64,000 bases of DNA from Proruminimicrobium sp963666965 (lineage in GTDB: Bacteria; Elusimicrobiota; Endomicrobiia; Endomicrobiales; Endomicrobiaceae), in contig OY762939.1 in assembly GCA_963666965.1 (NCBI GenBank), forward strand, positions 62,001-126,000, given 5' to 3'. Positions within the stretch are counted from its first letter, which is position 1. Every line of letters begins with the position of its first letter. The notes under the pieces were generated by a model, which saw only the letters and a program-made list of their open reading frames with translations, did not search any database and was not told the DNA's origin. Both the position numbers and the translations under genes were made by a program. This document shows, piece after piece, positions 36,631-46,600 of this stretch.

Positions 36631-37246
36631 ATCTTATTTCATCCAAATAAATAACGCATCCGTTAGGATTATCTTTTTTTGAAACTACTACGCAAAAACC
36701 GCCGGCAATTGAACTTAAATCAGATTCGGAAAGATTAATTTTATACTCTTTCCATTCATTAGTCAACCGAATGTTTTTTATCCAGGCAACATCCGTATCA
36801 GGAAAATTTCCCGATATTCCGCCGATTTTTACTTCTGAAAGAACTTCGTTGCCTTTTTCGCCTTTAGCATAAAATACAATCCTTCTTGCACCCGTCAGAT
36901 TATATCCGCCTCTTTTATCGCCCCAATTGTTTGCAGGATTCTGCCAGTAAACGCCTACCCACTGTTTCATTGAATTCTGATTTGGGTTGTATATCATTTT
37001 TATACAGTAATTGCCTCTGTATTTTATGCTTGTACAAACCATATCCATTTTCAAATCTGCGACATCGCCCATCCAGCCCGTAGGAACATAATGTATATTT
37101 TGCGATGCAAAATCATCGTAAACATAAAAAGGCTCAAAGTCAAATTTTTCGTCGATAATCTTATTAATACCCGCGCTTTGCTGTTTGGCACAGGCACAAA
37201 CAAAACCACAAACACAAACTAATAGAAACACTGCTGTTTTTTTCAT
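36623..37246 (-). CDS. Lipoprotein with jelly-roll-like domain (paralogue 2)
   Basis: This 207-residue protein has a lipoprotein signal ending VCAC. The mature domain shares long identical stretches with the 214-residue neighbour: WMGDVADLK, QNPANNWGDKRGGYNLTGA and SKKDNPNGCVIYLDEIRYE. The common pattern looks like a carbohydrate-binding module of jelly-roll type; that is inference. A 13-bp hairpin lies between this gene and its paralogue upstream. Confidence 0.62.
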   Translation of the reverse strand: MKKTAVFLLVCVCGFVCACAKQQSAGINKIIDEKFDFEPFYVYDDFASQNIHYVPTGWMGDVADLKMDMVCTSIKYRGNYCIKMIYNPNQNSMKQWVGVYWQNPANNWGDKRGGYNLTGARRIVFYAKGEKGNEVLSEVKIGGISGNFPDTDVAWIKNIRLTNEWKEYKINLSESDLSSIAGGFCVVVSKKDNPNGCVIYLDEIRYE

Positions 37247-37253
37247 TTTTTAG

Positions 37254-37287
37254 TTTTGGAGGCAGTATTTTTCAACTGCCTCCAAAA
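37254..37287. other. Strong 13-bp intergenic hairpin between paralogues
   Basis: TTTTGGAGGCAGT (37254-37266) pairs perfectly with ACTGCCTCCAAAA (37275-37287) across an 8-nt loop. In the transcribed (minus) direction no T-run follows, so it is not a standard terminator. It may limit readthrough or protect the 3' end of the upstream mRNA. Confidence 0.6.
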
Positions 37288-37297
37288 AAAGATTCAA

Positions 37298-37942
37298 TTA
37301 TTCAAATATAACGTCATCTATGTATATAATAAATCCGTTAGGATTATCATCTTTAGATGCCGCAAAGCAAAATCCGCCGATGATGTATGACAAATCTCTG
37401 CCTTCCAAATCGAGACTATACTGCTTCCATTCTTTTGTCAATTCAACAGGACCCATTGACTGTGAATCTGAATCAGGATATTCTCCTGTTATTCCGCCCA
37501 TCTTGAATTCAGCTATCTTTTCACCGCCGTTAGCTCCTCTTGCCCAGAACGTCAATTTCTTTGCGCCGGTTAAATTGTATCCGCCTTTCTTATCGCCCCA
37601 GTTATTTGCAGGCTGCTGCCAGAAAATACCCATCCATCCTGCGCCCTGTGACATCTTCGCGCTGTAGGTAATCTTAATACATGTATTTCCGCTTCTTGGC
37701 ATTTCAGTACTTGCCAAATTCAACTTGATATCTCCGTAATCCCCCATCCATCCGGACGGTGCAAAATGATTGTCTTTCGAAGCATTTTCAACATATACAG
37801 CAAACGGTGCAAATTTTGACACAGCTTTCTTTTCAACTGCCGCGCTGCTCTTTGCTCTCTGCTGAGCAGGTGCTGAAAAAGCCACATTTGTCGTACTTAC
37901 TGCAAAAACCGCTACTACCAATAATCCTAATAACTTCTTCAT
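37298..37942 (-). CDS. Secreted protein with jelly-roll-like domain (paralogue 1)
   Basis: This 214-residue protein has a cleavable Sec signal (MKKLLGLLVVAVFAVSTTNVAFSA) instead of a lipobox, so it is soluble or surface-associated, unlike its two lipoprotein paralogues. The core shares QQPANNWGDKKGGYNLTGAK, FWARGANGG and SKDDNPNGFIIYIDDVIFE with paralogue 2. It has a good AAGGAG ribosome binding site and a small ATGTAGT/ACTACAT hairpin just upstream (37966-37983). The domain type suggests sugar binding; not proven. Confidence 0.65.
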   Translation of the reverse strand: MKKLLGLLVVAVFAVSTTNVAFSAPAQQRAKSSAAVEKKAVSKFAPFAVYVENASKDNHFAPSGWMGDYGDIKLNLASTEMPRSGNTCIKITYSAKMSQGAGWMGIFWQQPANNWGDKKGGYNLTGAKKLTFWARGANGGEKIAEFKMGGITGEYPDSDSQSMGPVELTKEWKQYSLDLEGRDLSYIIGGFCFAASKDDNPNGFIIYIDDVIFE

Positions 37943-37965
37943 GGTTTTTTCTCCTTTTTTATTTT

Positions 37966-37983
37966 ATGTAGTTTTTACTACAT
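37966..37983. other. Small hairpin upstream of jelly-roll-like gene
   Basis: ATGTAGT and ACTACAT flank a 4-nt loop between the stop of the OmpA-barrel gene (37997) and the ribosome binding site of the next gene. No T-run follows. Confidence 0.4.
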
Positions 37984-37996
37984 CCCTATATACAAA

Positions 37997-40717
37997 CTAC
38001 TCCATCAAATTTCTTGTCTTTTTCAGTTTACCGTCATCACCTTTTTTCAAGATAACAATTTCAACTCTTCTGTTCTGTTGTCTTCCTGCGCTTGTCGCAT
38101 TTGATGCAACAGGAACTGAGAACCAATACCCTTCAGGTGTAATTTTACTGCTGTCAATACCATTCTTTATAAGATAATCGGCAACAGCTTGCGCTCTTTT
38201 GTCTGATAATGTCATGTTATACTGTTTAGTACCGTAATTATCAGTATGTCCCTCAACTCTAATGTTACGATTTGGATACGCTTTCAATACTCTTATTGCT
38301 TCATTCAATAATTTTGTTGCCTTATCTCTTAAATTATATTTATCAAAATCAAATAAAACTTTAGCCGAGAATCTCATTCTAAGACCTTCATCGGTTTCTT
38401 CAATATTTAAGTCAGGAGTTAAAAGCCTGACTCTGCAAACATTTGATTCGGCAACATTACCGTAAGTATCCGTAGCAAAGAGCTGCGCATTATAATAAGC
38501 ATCCGGCAAATACTTATTCATAAAATCTTTGCCGTTCCATATTTCATTTTCAGGAGTTTCGCCTGTTCCGTCTATTATATGTACTATTCTTCTGTTATCA
38601 TCAGTAAGTTTAATCTGCCATTTGGCTATGCCGTTTTTAGCATGAGCTTTAGGCAACAGCGTTACTTTTTCGCCTTTGGCAGGCATAAACACATCTGTAG
38701 ATAAATCAAGCGCTGCCGTAGGAGGTTCAACTCTTTCTTTTTTGCCGAAACTAAAAAGCGCATTAAATACAAGTCTTGCGTATATTCTTACTTCGTCAAA
38801 AGAGCCGAGTTCATTTCTTGAAGTCGTATCACCGTCTATAAGCTGCAAAATCCTCAAATCTGTTTTTCTTCCGCCGACATAATCGACTCCGACATTCATA
38901 CAAGAAGAGATATCTCTTGAAACCTGGGCAAGATACAATTCGTCGTATGTTGCTCCGAAATCTTTATACCAGTCTTCAGGTCCCCATGCGTCTCTTGCAT
39001 AACCGACTTTAAACTTATAAGGAGCCTTTTTGACAGTTAAATTAGTTTTAAAATATCCTGTTATTTCTTTCAAAAACACCTGCGTGTGCGTGTAAGGAGT
39101 GCTCATTCTTGCAACATCTTCTCCAACTTCAAAATCATATAAAAGCTCAACATCGTTGTCTAAAAACATTCTTGTCATAAAATACAAAGATCCCAAATAA
39201 CCTTTTGTAGGAAGAGCTCCCGAAACTACGCTTCCTGAATAATCTTCCCATACATATTCGTGATTCTCATTTACATAAATCTGCTTGTCGGTCCCTCCGA
39301 GATATCTTGTAAATTTAAGTCTTGTTGCAAACGTCACAAGAGCGTCTTCGGCAGGATTAAGGTTCCATTCTTCCAAATTATTCGGTTCATATTTATAAAA
39401 CCATGTTTCTGGTGTCGTATCATAAACAAAAGTCATAGAAAATTCATCGGTTTCTCTGTTATCCCAGCCTGTTGCTTCATTTCTCCACCATACCCAAAAA
39501 GGCTGTGAAGGACCTCTCGGCTCTACCAGATCAGGGCCGTATGTGCTTCCGACTCCGGGAACTGCGTTTAATAAAGGTTTCCTGTGCATAGCGCCGACTG
39601 TTAACGTCAAATCTTTTGTCAAAGCCTGTTGGACTTCAGCATCGATCTGAGTTTTATTTCCTGCAGATAATCCCTGATAAGTATATTTCAATGTTGTTAA
39701 ATCAAGTCCTAAAACAGTTTCAGGCATCATCAGCTTTGCTGCGCCCCCGAAAGCATCTGAAATTTTAGTTCTGTCCTTTTTTATTATATACTGCGAACCG
39801 TTTGTGCCTGTGCCTACGGGAACTTCGGCGTCTACATACTCATACTCTTTATCCATTCTGAACGGTCTGTACATCGCTCCAATCTGAAGAGTATTGCCGC
39901 TGATATTAAAATCCGTGCTTACTTCTGCCGTCCTCATTCTTTCATCCGGACCGCCGTATGGTATAACATGATCCGCATAGAAAAAATTTATATTGCTTTG
40001 AAGAATATTTTTATACTTTATATATACGCCTTTTTTATAGTCAACAACCGGTTCTTCTCCGTATATGGCGGTAAATTCGCCTGCAGTTCCTTTCATATCC
40101 AACTGAAACCATTCCGGAACAGCTCTGCCGGAAACTCTCAAGTCGTTATACGGATCAGGGTTTGCCTGATAAATATTAAACATATCACCGTCGTATTTCC
40201 AATTATAATGAGCCTGGTTTCTATAATATCCCAAACTGGCCCAGTCATTATGAATCACTACTTTACCGGTATTCCAAAAATATTTAGGAATTATGGTAGA
40301 TTCATCATACATTCTGTGGGCATTGTTAACTGTATTCCAGTATCTGTCGGCGTATCCCAAAATAAAATCAAAACCAAACTGAGCATACATCCAGTTTGTA
40401 GGTTTAAAAGCAACATCCAGAAACAATGTCTGTCCCCAGTTGTCTCTCCATGATTGATCTTTCAAGTTAGGATCCGTTGAATTATAACGAAAAAAATGAA
40501 TTAAATCGCTGTCTGTGGCAGACCAGCCGTTGTGAAGTTTGTTAAAGATACCTTCTAAAAGCAATTCCGCTCTTAACGAAATATCCTGAACGCCTAAAGA
40601 TTCGGCATCCAAAAAGCCGGAACGCCTGAAGTCATTTCTAAAATATTCGGCATGAACATACGACGACAAAAAAAACACGCCTGATAAAACCGTTAAGATT
40701 ATCTTTTTGATTTTCAT
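37997..40717 (-). CDS. Large outer-membrane barrel protein with C-terminal OmpA domain
   Basis: This 906-residue protein has a signal peptide (MKIKKIILTVLSGVFFLSSYVHA), then a ~650-residue region of beta-strand character rich in Tyr/Trp (porin-like barrel). A linker with a FlgD-like fold follows (about 690-765), then a C-terminal OmpA peptidoglycan-binding domain (about 785-895) with FDFDKYNL, VEGHTDNYGT, LSDKRAQAVADYL and NRRVEIV. It probably links the outer membrane to the cell wall and may act as a channel. A consensus promoter lies so close that the mRNA would have almost no leader. Confidence 0.8.
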   Translation of the reverse strand: MKIKKIILTVLSGVFFLSSYVHAEYFRNDFRRSGFLDAESLGVQDISLRAELLLEGIFNKLHNGWSATDSDLIHFFRYNSTDPNLKDQSWRDNWGQTLFLDVAFKPTNWMYAQFGFDFILGYADRYWNTVNNAHRMYDESTIIPKYFWNTGKVVIHNDWASLGYYRNQAHYNWKYDGDMFNIYQANPDPYNDLRVSGRAVPEWFQLDMKGTAGEFTAIYGEEPVVDYKKGVYIKYKNILQSNINFFYADHVIPYGGPDERMRTAEVSTDFNISGNTLQIGAMYRPFRMDKEYEYVDAEVPVGTGTNGSQYIIKKDRTKISDAFGGAAKLMMPETVLGLDLTTLKYTYQGLSAGNKTQIDAEVQQALTKDLTLTVGAMHRKPLLNAVPGVGSTYGPDLVEPRGPSQPFWVWWRNEATGWDNRETDEFSMTFVYDTTPETWFYKYEPNNLEEWNLNPAEDALVTFATRLKFTRYLGGTDKQIYVNENHEYVWEDYSGSVVSGALPTKGYLGSLYFMTRMFLDNDVELLYDFEVGEDVARMSTPYTHTQVFLKEITGYFKTNLTVKKAPYKFKVGYARDAWGPEDWYKDFGATYDELYLAQVSRDISSCMNVGVDYVGGRKTDLRILQLIDGDTTSRNELGSFDEVRIYARLVFNALFSFGKKERVEPPTAALDLSTDVFMPAKGEKVTLLPKAHAKNGIAKWQIKLTDDNRRIVHIIDGTGETPENEIWNGKDFMNKYLPDAYYNAQLFATDTYGNVAESNVCRVRLLTPDLNIEETDEGLRMRFSAKVLFDFDKYNLRDKATKLLNEAIRVLKAYPNRNIRVEGHTDNYGTKQYNMTLSDKRAQAVADYLIKNGIDSSKITPEGYWFSVPVASNATSAGRQQNRRVEIVILKKGDDGKLKKTRNLME

Positions 40718-40725
40718 GCCAGCCT

Positions 40726-40754
40726 ATTATAATTTTTATAATATCCTATGTCAA
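40726..40754 (-). promoter_or_regulatory. Perfect-consensus promoter, near-leaderless
   Basis: On the minus strand TTGACA (40754-40749), 17 nt, then TATAAT (40731-40726). Only 8 nt (AGGCTGGC) lie between the -10 box and the ATG at 40717, so the start point would fall within about 3 nt of the start codon. Confidence 0.75.
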
Positions 40755-40803
40755 GCATATTTTCACCTTTTACATATTTTTCACATAGGTCAAAAAACGT
40801 CTG

Positions 40804-43575
40804 TTAAAAGTTATATCTTAAATTAATTTGTCCGCCGAAACCCGTTCTACCCACAGATCTGGCAAAAATATCAGCGCTTATATTTAAATTTTGTCCCAAA
40901 GATTGATTGGCGCCTACTCCGTACTGAATATATGTTTTTATAGGCATAGCCGGCAAGCTGCTGTCATTGGCCCTAAAATCCAAATCATCATTCAAATTCC
41001 ATATAAAATTTACATTGGCGTAGGTTTGAAGAGTTTTTGTGGCATTGACCATAAGCTTTACTTCAGGCTCTATATGTATAGGAGCAAGCATATTAGTATT
41101 AACAACAACTTCTGCCTGTGAAGGGCTTATATAATCATATCCTGTCATATTGATATATGAGTATGATAAATTAAGCGAAGGCTGAAGTTTATATTTATTT
41201 TCATCATCCAGTTCTAAATTAAAACCAGTTTTTGAAGCTATGCCTCTTGTAAACATAGTAGCTGTTTCTTTTCCGTAAGAACCTTCTCCCTGCCCGTTTA
41301 CAAATCCAAAGTTAACCGTTAAAGCGGAGAAAAAATTATTTTTATACAAAGCGCCGGTAACACCAAGCACACTTCCGTTTTGCGTTATTTTTGCACCTTC
41401 ATATTTTTGTTCTGAAGTATTATAAGAACCGTAAAAAGAGAAGTTGCCGAAAAAACTGTTGCCGGCATCCAAAACTTCCGTATCATAGCCGAAATAAGCT
41501 CCGTTTACGGAATTTGTTATTGTAAGTCTTTCATCAAGCTGAATATCTTCTTTTGAACCGTAATATCTGATCCATAAACCTTTTGCATTATTTTTATTAA
41601 CCGTATTGTCAACTATCTCAAACGACTGTTTATAAGATTCAAGCTGCCCGAGATATCCGCCCACCTGCATAACTATCGGAGCTACAAAAACTATAGGATT
41701 ATAATCGTATGTGTAAGCAAAACTTAAAATTCCGTCGTTATAACTAGTATAGTATTCAAATACAGGACCCAGAACTTTAGTCTGCGAATAAGTTATTTTA
41801 TCGGCCAAAGCACCTTCGGCTATTGTAACATTTACAACATCATCTATTTTTTTGACATCATCGTAAATATAAAGAGTTTTTATTTCGAGACTTCCGGTTG
41901 CAGTTCCAAGAGTTGACCCTATAAAATTATCAGCCTGCTTTTTCCCAAGCGAGACGCCAAGATTCAGATAAGAAACTTCATTGTCCGGTAAATTCAAAGT
42001 TACCGAAATATCATCAATTTTACCGTTTATAAAACTAAGAGTTGTTCCGCCGTGCATATTAAACTGAACGTCTTTAAAAAACACCGAAGATGCTCCGGAC
42101 CATAAAGTCCCGCTTGAAAGATTTACGGTATTGCCCGAACCTGAAAATCCGCTCATATCGGCATTTAAATAAACTGTTCCCGTTGAATACAACTGGCTGT
42201 TTATATTAATAACATTCGAAGTGCCGCTTGAAGTAACGGCTCCGTAAAAACCGGCTATGCTTGCCTGCGCGACGTCAATATTAAGCGTCGATCCGTTTGC
42301 GCTGCTTATTGCTCCGCCAAAAACAACCGAAGTGCCCGTGCTGCTCAAAACAAGATTTACCGTATTTGAACTTATCATGGAAAGCAAAGACGATGATCTT
42401 ACAAGCCCGATTTCGCTTGTAAAAGTTTTATCTGCAAGAATATTTATTTTACCCTGTCTTATCGTTGCGGTATTATTCAGGTCCGAATATAAATTTAATT
42501 CGCCGTTTCCGAGTATAATGTTATTGTTTACCGTGCCGGACGTAAAATTTACGACGCCGTTATTTGTTATAAAAGTAACATCTATATCGTTCAAAGATGT
42601 GTTCAAAGTTCCCAAAGAAGACACCGTTATAGTAGATTGCGATATATATGCACCGTTTGTAAAAGTTCCTGAAGAGATACCGAACGTTCCTATGCCCGTA
42701 ACATTCTGCAATATTGTTTCATCAACGCCTGTAAAATAAATAGATCCGTTATTTGTAAGTTCCGTATTAGCCATATTATTAAAATTTTGAAAACCAACTT
42801 TTATATATCCGTTATTTACAAAACCGGCTCCCGCCGTTATGTTTCCGTTTGAAGAATCTATTACATTTGAATTTATCCCGCCTGTAAACAATATACTTCC
42901 TTCATTATTAATTTTATTTGTAACCAAAATATCGTCGGCGCTAGTCATAAGAGTAGCTAATGCCCCTATATTGATGGTGTTTTGGTCAATTAAAAAACCG
43001 TCGGCATTAATTACAAAAGCCACCGGAAGTATGTTCATTATTCCCGTGCCTGAAATATTGTTATTGTTTGTGCCGCCCGTAAATTCAAGAGTTCCGTTAT
43101 TGACTATGGCGCTTGAGGCTTTTATATCAGAAGCGTTTGTATTGACAGTTGCGTTAGTGCTTATATATATACAATTTGAAAAATCAAGTTGTGCGTTATT
43201 GGTAACAGTTGAACTTGAACCTGCAATAAAATCATAAGCTTTCAAATCTTGGTTATTCGTCAAACTTATATTGTTTACAGTTATGCTTGAACCCGACACG
43301 GAAAGTTCCAAAGACATGTTATTTATCCATGTTGAAGCATTCTGATCTTTTCCGTCAACGGTTAAAGAAGAAGCTGTCGCAGTTGTAAGAGTTATTGAAG
43401 AACCGCTTACTGTATTTATGTATCCTGAACTTGTCATAGTGGTTGTTAAAATGACATCGGAAAAATTATCAGATGTATATGCATACTTTTCATCAGAATT
43501 GGTGCCTGTAACGGCTGCCGTAAGCGGTGCGCATGAGCAAATTGCGATATAAAGCAAAAACATAAATTTTTTCAT
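40804..43575 (-). CDS. Autotransporter (type Va), 923 aa
   Basis: This protein has a signal peptide (residues 1-20), a passenger to about residue 640 and a C-terminal autotransporter barrel (about 660-923) ending in GQINLRYNF with terminal Phe. The passenger is rich in Asn, Gly, Ser and Thr and carries repeats of the type NNGTLEFTGGTNNNNISGTG, predicted to form a beta-helix. Its first ~90 residues are clearly related to those of the 2496-residue neighbour. It probably displays an adhesive or structural passenger at the surface. No protease motif is seen. Confidence 0.85.
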   Translation of the reverse strand: MKKFMFLLYIAICSCAPLTAAVTGTNSDEKYAYTSDNFSDVILTTTMTSSGYINTVSGSSITLTTATASSLTVDGKDQNASTWINNMSLELSVSGSSITVNNISLTNNQDLKAYDFIAGSSSTVTNNAQLDFSNCIYISTNATVNTNASDIKASSAIVNNGTLEFTGGTNNNNISGTGIMNILPVAFVINADGFLIDQNTINIGALATLMTSADDILVTNKINNEGSILFTGGINSNVIDSSNGNITAGAGFVNNGYIKVGFQNFNNMANTELTNNGSIYFTGVDETILQNVTGIGTFGISSGTFTNGAYISQSTITVSSLGTLNTSLNDIDVTFITNNGVVNFTSGTVNNNIILGNGELNLYSDLNNTATIRQGKINILADKTFTSEIGLVRSSSLLSMISSNTVNLVLSSTGTSVVFGGAISSANGSTLNIDVAQASIAGFYGAVTSSGTSNVININSQLYSTGTVYLNADMSGFSGSGNTVNLSSGTLWSGASSVFFKDVQFNMHGGTTLSFINGKIDDISVTLNLPDNEVSYLNLGVSLGKKQADNFIGSTLGTATGSLEIKTLYIYDDVKKIDDVVNVTIAEGALADKITYSQTKVLGPVFEYYTSYNDGILSFAYTYDYNPIVFVAPIVMQVGGYLGQLESYKQSFEIVDNTVNKNNAKGLWIRYYGSKEDIQLDERLTITNSVNGAYFGYDTEVLDAGNSFFGNFSFYGSYNTSEQKYEGAKITQNGSVLGVTGALYKNNFFSALTVNFGFVNGQGEGSYGKETATMFTRGIASKTGFNLELDDENKYKLQPSLNLSYSYINMTGYDYISPSQAEVVVNTNMLAPIHIEPEVKLMVNATKTLQTYANVNFIWNLNDDLDFRANDSSLPAMPIKTYIQYGVGANQSLGQNLNISADIFARSVGRTGFGGQINLRYNF

Positions 43576-43605
43576 CTTGCAAATCTCCCCGAATATAATT
43601 CAAAG

Positions 43606-43611
43606 ATTATA
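43606..43611 (-). promoter_or_regulatory. -10 element for the 923-aa autotransporter gene
   Basis: On the minus strand TATAAT occurs 30 nt before the start codon at 43575. No good -35 box is visible at 17 nt; that position falls in the T-rich tract of the preceding terminator. Confidence 0.4.
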
Positions 43612-43628
43612 TCATTTTTTATGTAAAA

Positions 43629-43667
43629 TAAAAAAAATTCTCCGGACTTAAAATCATCCGGAGAATT
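43629..43667 (-). terminator. Rho-independent terminator after the giant autotransporter
   Basis: On the minus strand AATTCTCCGGA (43667-43657), a 10-nt loop and TCCGGAGAATT (43646-43636) form a perfect 11-bp stem followed by a run of T. It lies 27 nt past the stop codon at 43695. Confidence 0.9.
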
Positions 43668-43694
43668 CCTTTATATTTTCATATATTTTTTGCG

Positions 43695-46600
43695 TTACTT
43701 GATTGCTGCTGCTTCAACTTCTTCTTCCTGCACGATCGTTATTTCAACCCTGCGGTTCATTTCACGGTTTGCAGGCGAATCGTTAGGAACTAAGTTTTCT
43801 GTTGAACCTTTGCCGATTACTGAAATTTTATTTTTTATTCCGTAATCTTTTTCCAAAGACTCTGCAACTGCATTTGCTCTTCCTTCCGAAAGTTTTTGGT
43901 TGTAGGCAGGCGCTCCTAAATTATCGCAATGTCCTTCAATTAACAATTCGGCGTCGGGATATCTCTGCAGTTCTTTTACAACCTGCTGCAAACTTGCTTT
44001 CCCTTTTTCCGTCAGTTCCGTTGAATTGAATTTAAACTGCAGTTTGCTGGTCAATTCTACCTGCGTTATCTTTCTCTCTTTTATTTTCTTTGCTTCTTCT
44101 GCGCTTACGATTTTCGATTTCATATTGTCATAATCTTTTTGCAATTGTTTTAATTCTTTTCTGAGCCCTTCAGATATTTTCTTTTCATTTTCAAGTCTGG
44201 ATGCGAAATCTTCATCAACAACTGTGACAACGACAGGTTGATCTTTTTTTGGACAACCGAATTTATATGTCAAACCTATATTTGCATATATCTCTTTTGA
44301 TTTGTTTGCAAAATTCGTCTGTCCGTTTGCAAATATCGTCCAATCTTCAGACAGGATATAATCCGCTCCGAGACCGGCTGTAATTGAAAAAGGCGAAATA
44401 GCGGCGCCTTTTATCGACATTTTGGTATCGTCCTGATAAGCAAGCAGTGACAGATTTGTTTCTGCATAATCTTTTGTTAAAAGCTGTCTTGCTCCGGCAT
44501 TTGCATACCAGCCGAATCTGTTAAGTTTACCGTTGATGCCTACTCCCAATCTCGCCTGCGCCATAAATATATTGTTGTCTTCAACTTTCAAATTAAGCGA
44601 ATCAGCTCCGCTTTCTTCAAAACCGTTCTGCTTTATATAGGATGCCAGCATTCCGGCAAAAGGTTTTAATGTAACTTTATGTTTTGCATCCGCATTTTTT
44701 GTTAAAAGTATTTTATATGCGCCTTCTACATCCAACGAAGTACTGTATCCCTGATAATCGCTCTTTGCAGTTCTGTCCATAAACGTGATTTCTCTTTCTG
44801 TATTATATCTTTCCCATCCTGCAAATAACATGCTCTTAAACTGCCATTTTGCATTTTCATATCCGCCGTATAATCCTAGGTTAATATCTTTCATATTGGT
44901 TTTGTCATGTTCCTGATTTAATGTAGATTCTCCGTATCCCGACATTATTCCCAAGAACCATTTATTTGAAGATATCATGTCAAATCCTACCAAAAATCCG
45001 TTTGTATACGTCTGATATTCTGGAGAATTTTCATTTTCGTCAACTCTGTAGTTGTTGTAGTAATATTCACCCCAGATTTTATCATGAAATCTTCCGCATG
45101 GGCTGATTTTGTTTTCTATCGGCTGTATTTTATCGTAAACATGCTCTATTTTAGAATTAAAATAAGGAAGCAGCGCCGCATTTGAATATATTACGCCGGC
45201 GATATCGTTGAAACCGGCTTTAAGAGCGTCCAAATCGTATGTGCTTGTATAATAATAAAATTTTTCCAAAACATCTAATGAATTTGTTATATCGCCGCCG
45301 TTGCCTGTTGAAATCGCATCAATTGATCTTGCAACTTCGCTTTCATTATGCGACATATCGGTAAGTTCTGTTGAATTTTCATACTCGGAAGCCTCTCTGC
45401 TTACGATAAGCTGCAGATTATTTCCGACTGTAGCGGTACTGAAAGTTATTCTTGAACCTAATCTTAAATCAGGACTGTCAACGTCAAATCCCGTTAGCGA
45501 TGAATTTGCAAATTCGCCCGTTAATGCTCCTGATGATGTTATAATATCAAATGTTTCATGTACATAAAATTTCCCGTCCAAATTGATTAAGTCAAGTGAT
45601 GTATTATTGCTATCAATCGTCGTTGTTCCTGAAACGTTTGTTGTATCATTGCTTATGCCGCCGGTTTGCATACTCGCCTGTTCAAATTCAACTTCATAAG
45701 TTGAACTGCTTGCAAAAACTAAATCGCCGGTTATATTTGTAGTTCCTATTGAATTGCCCGGAGCTAATGTTGAACCGTCTCCCATTACAACTGTTGTTGC
45801 CGTTATATTGGAATTTCCGCCTAACAAACTGTTTGTAAAGGTCATTGTACTGTCAACTATGAAATCGTTTCCGCTTTCAATGTTATTTACATACAAACTG
45901 CCGTCGGTAATATTTGCCTGATATGCTCTGAAATAATTTACAACTTCCATTGAAGCTGAACCTGTTTTATTAAAAGTTCCTATATAATTTGTACTGTCTA
46001 CTTCGTTTAATACAACATCATATCCGTAAGCGCTTGGCGCTTTTAAATAGCGAGGAGTTGTGGCAATACTGTCGCTGTAGCTGACACCGTCGTAAAACTG
46101 ATATGTATCTAAATTAGCAGCTCCGGTTCCGTAAAGTCTGCCTTTAATATTTTGCGTTGTTCCTATTAATGTTCCGTTGTTAACGTATGTATCACCTTGA
46201 TAATAATTGTCATCCATTTCAAGTTCCAATATTCCGTTACCGTCTTTTACTAAATTTGCAGGAGTTGTTGACTGTTGGTTAATTACTCCGTCAAGATAAA
46301 GATGACCGTCTATAACATCTATATTTACATTATTACCTTGCGTTGCCGTCAACTGATTATTTATAGCAAAGCTGTTTGCAGAAGCTATAAGTTTTCCGCC
46401 GTCAAATCCTATTGCATTGTCTCCTATATTAGATTCATCGGAAATCTGCAATGCTCCTTCGGTTATAATTGTTTGTCCTGTATATGTATTTGCACCTGTA
46501 AGTTCTACAATGCCTGCTCCTGTTTTAACAAGCGAACCGTCACCGTAAACGTCTTCTTCCAAAGTTGAATCGTTTGCATCTTTTAATGCAAGAATTCCGT

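Noticed and set aside
37254..37287. Rho-independent terminator between jelly-roll paralogues
   Set aside because: The hairpin is strong but no T-run follows it in the transcribed direction.
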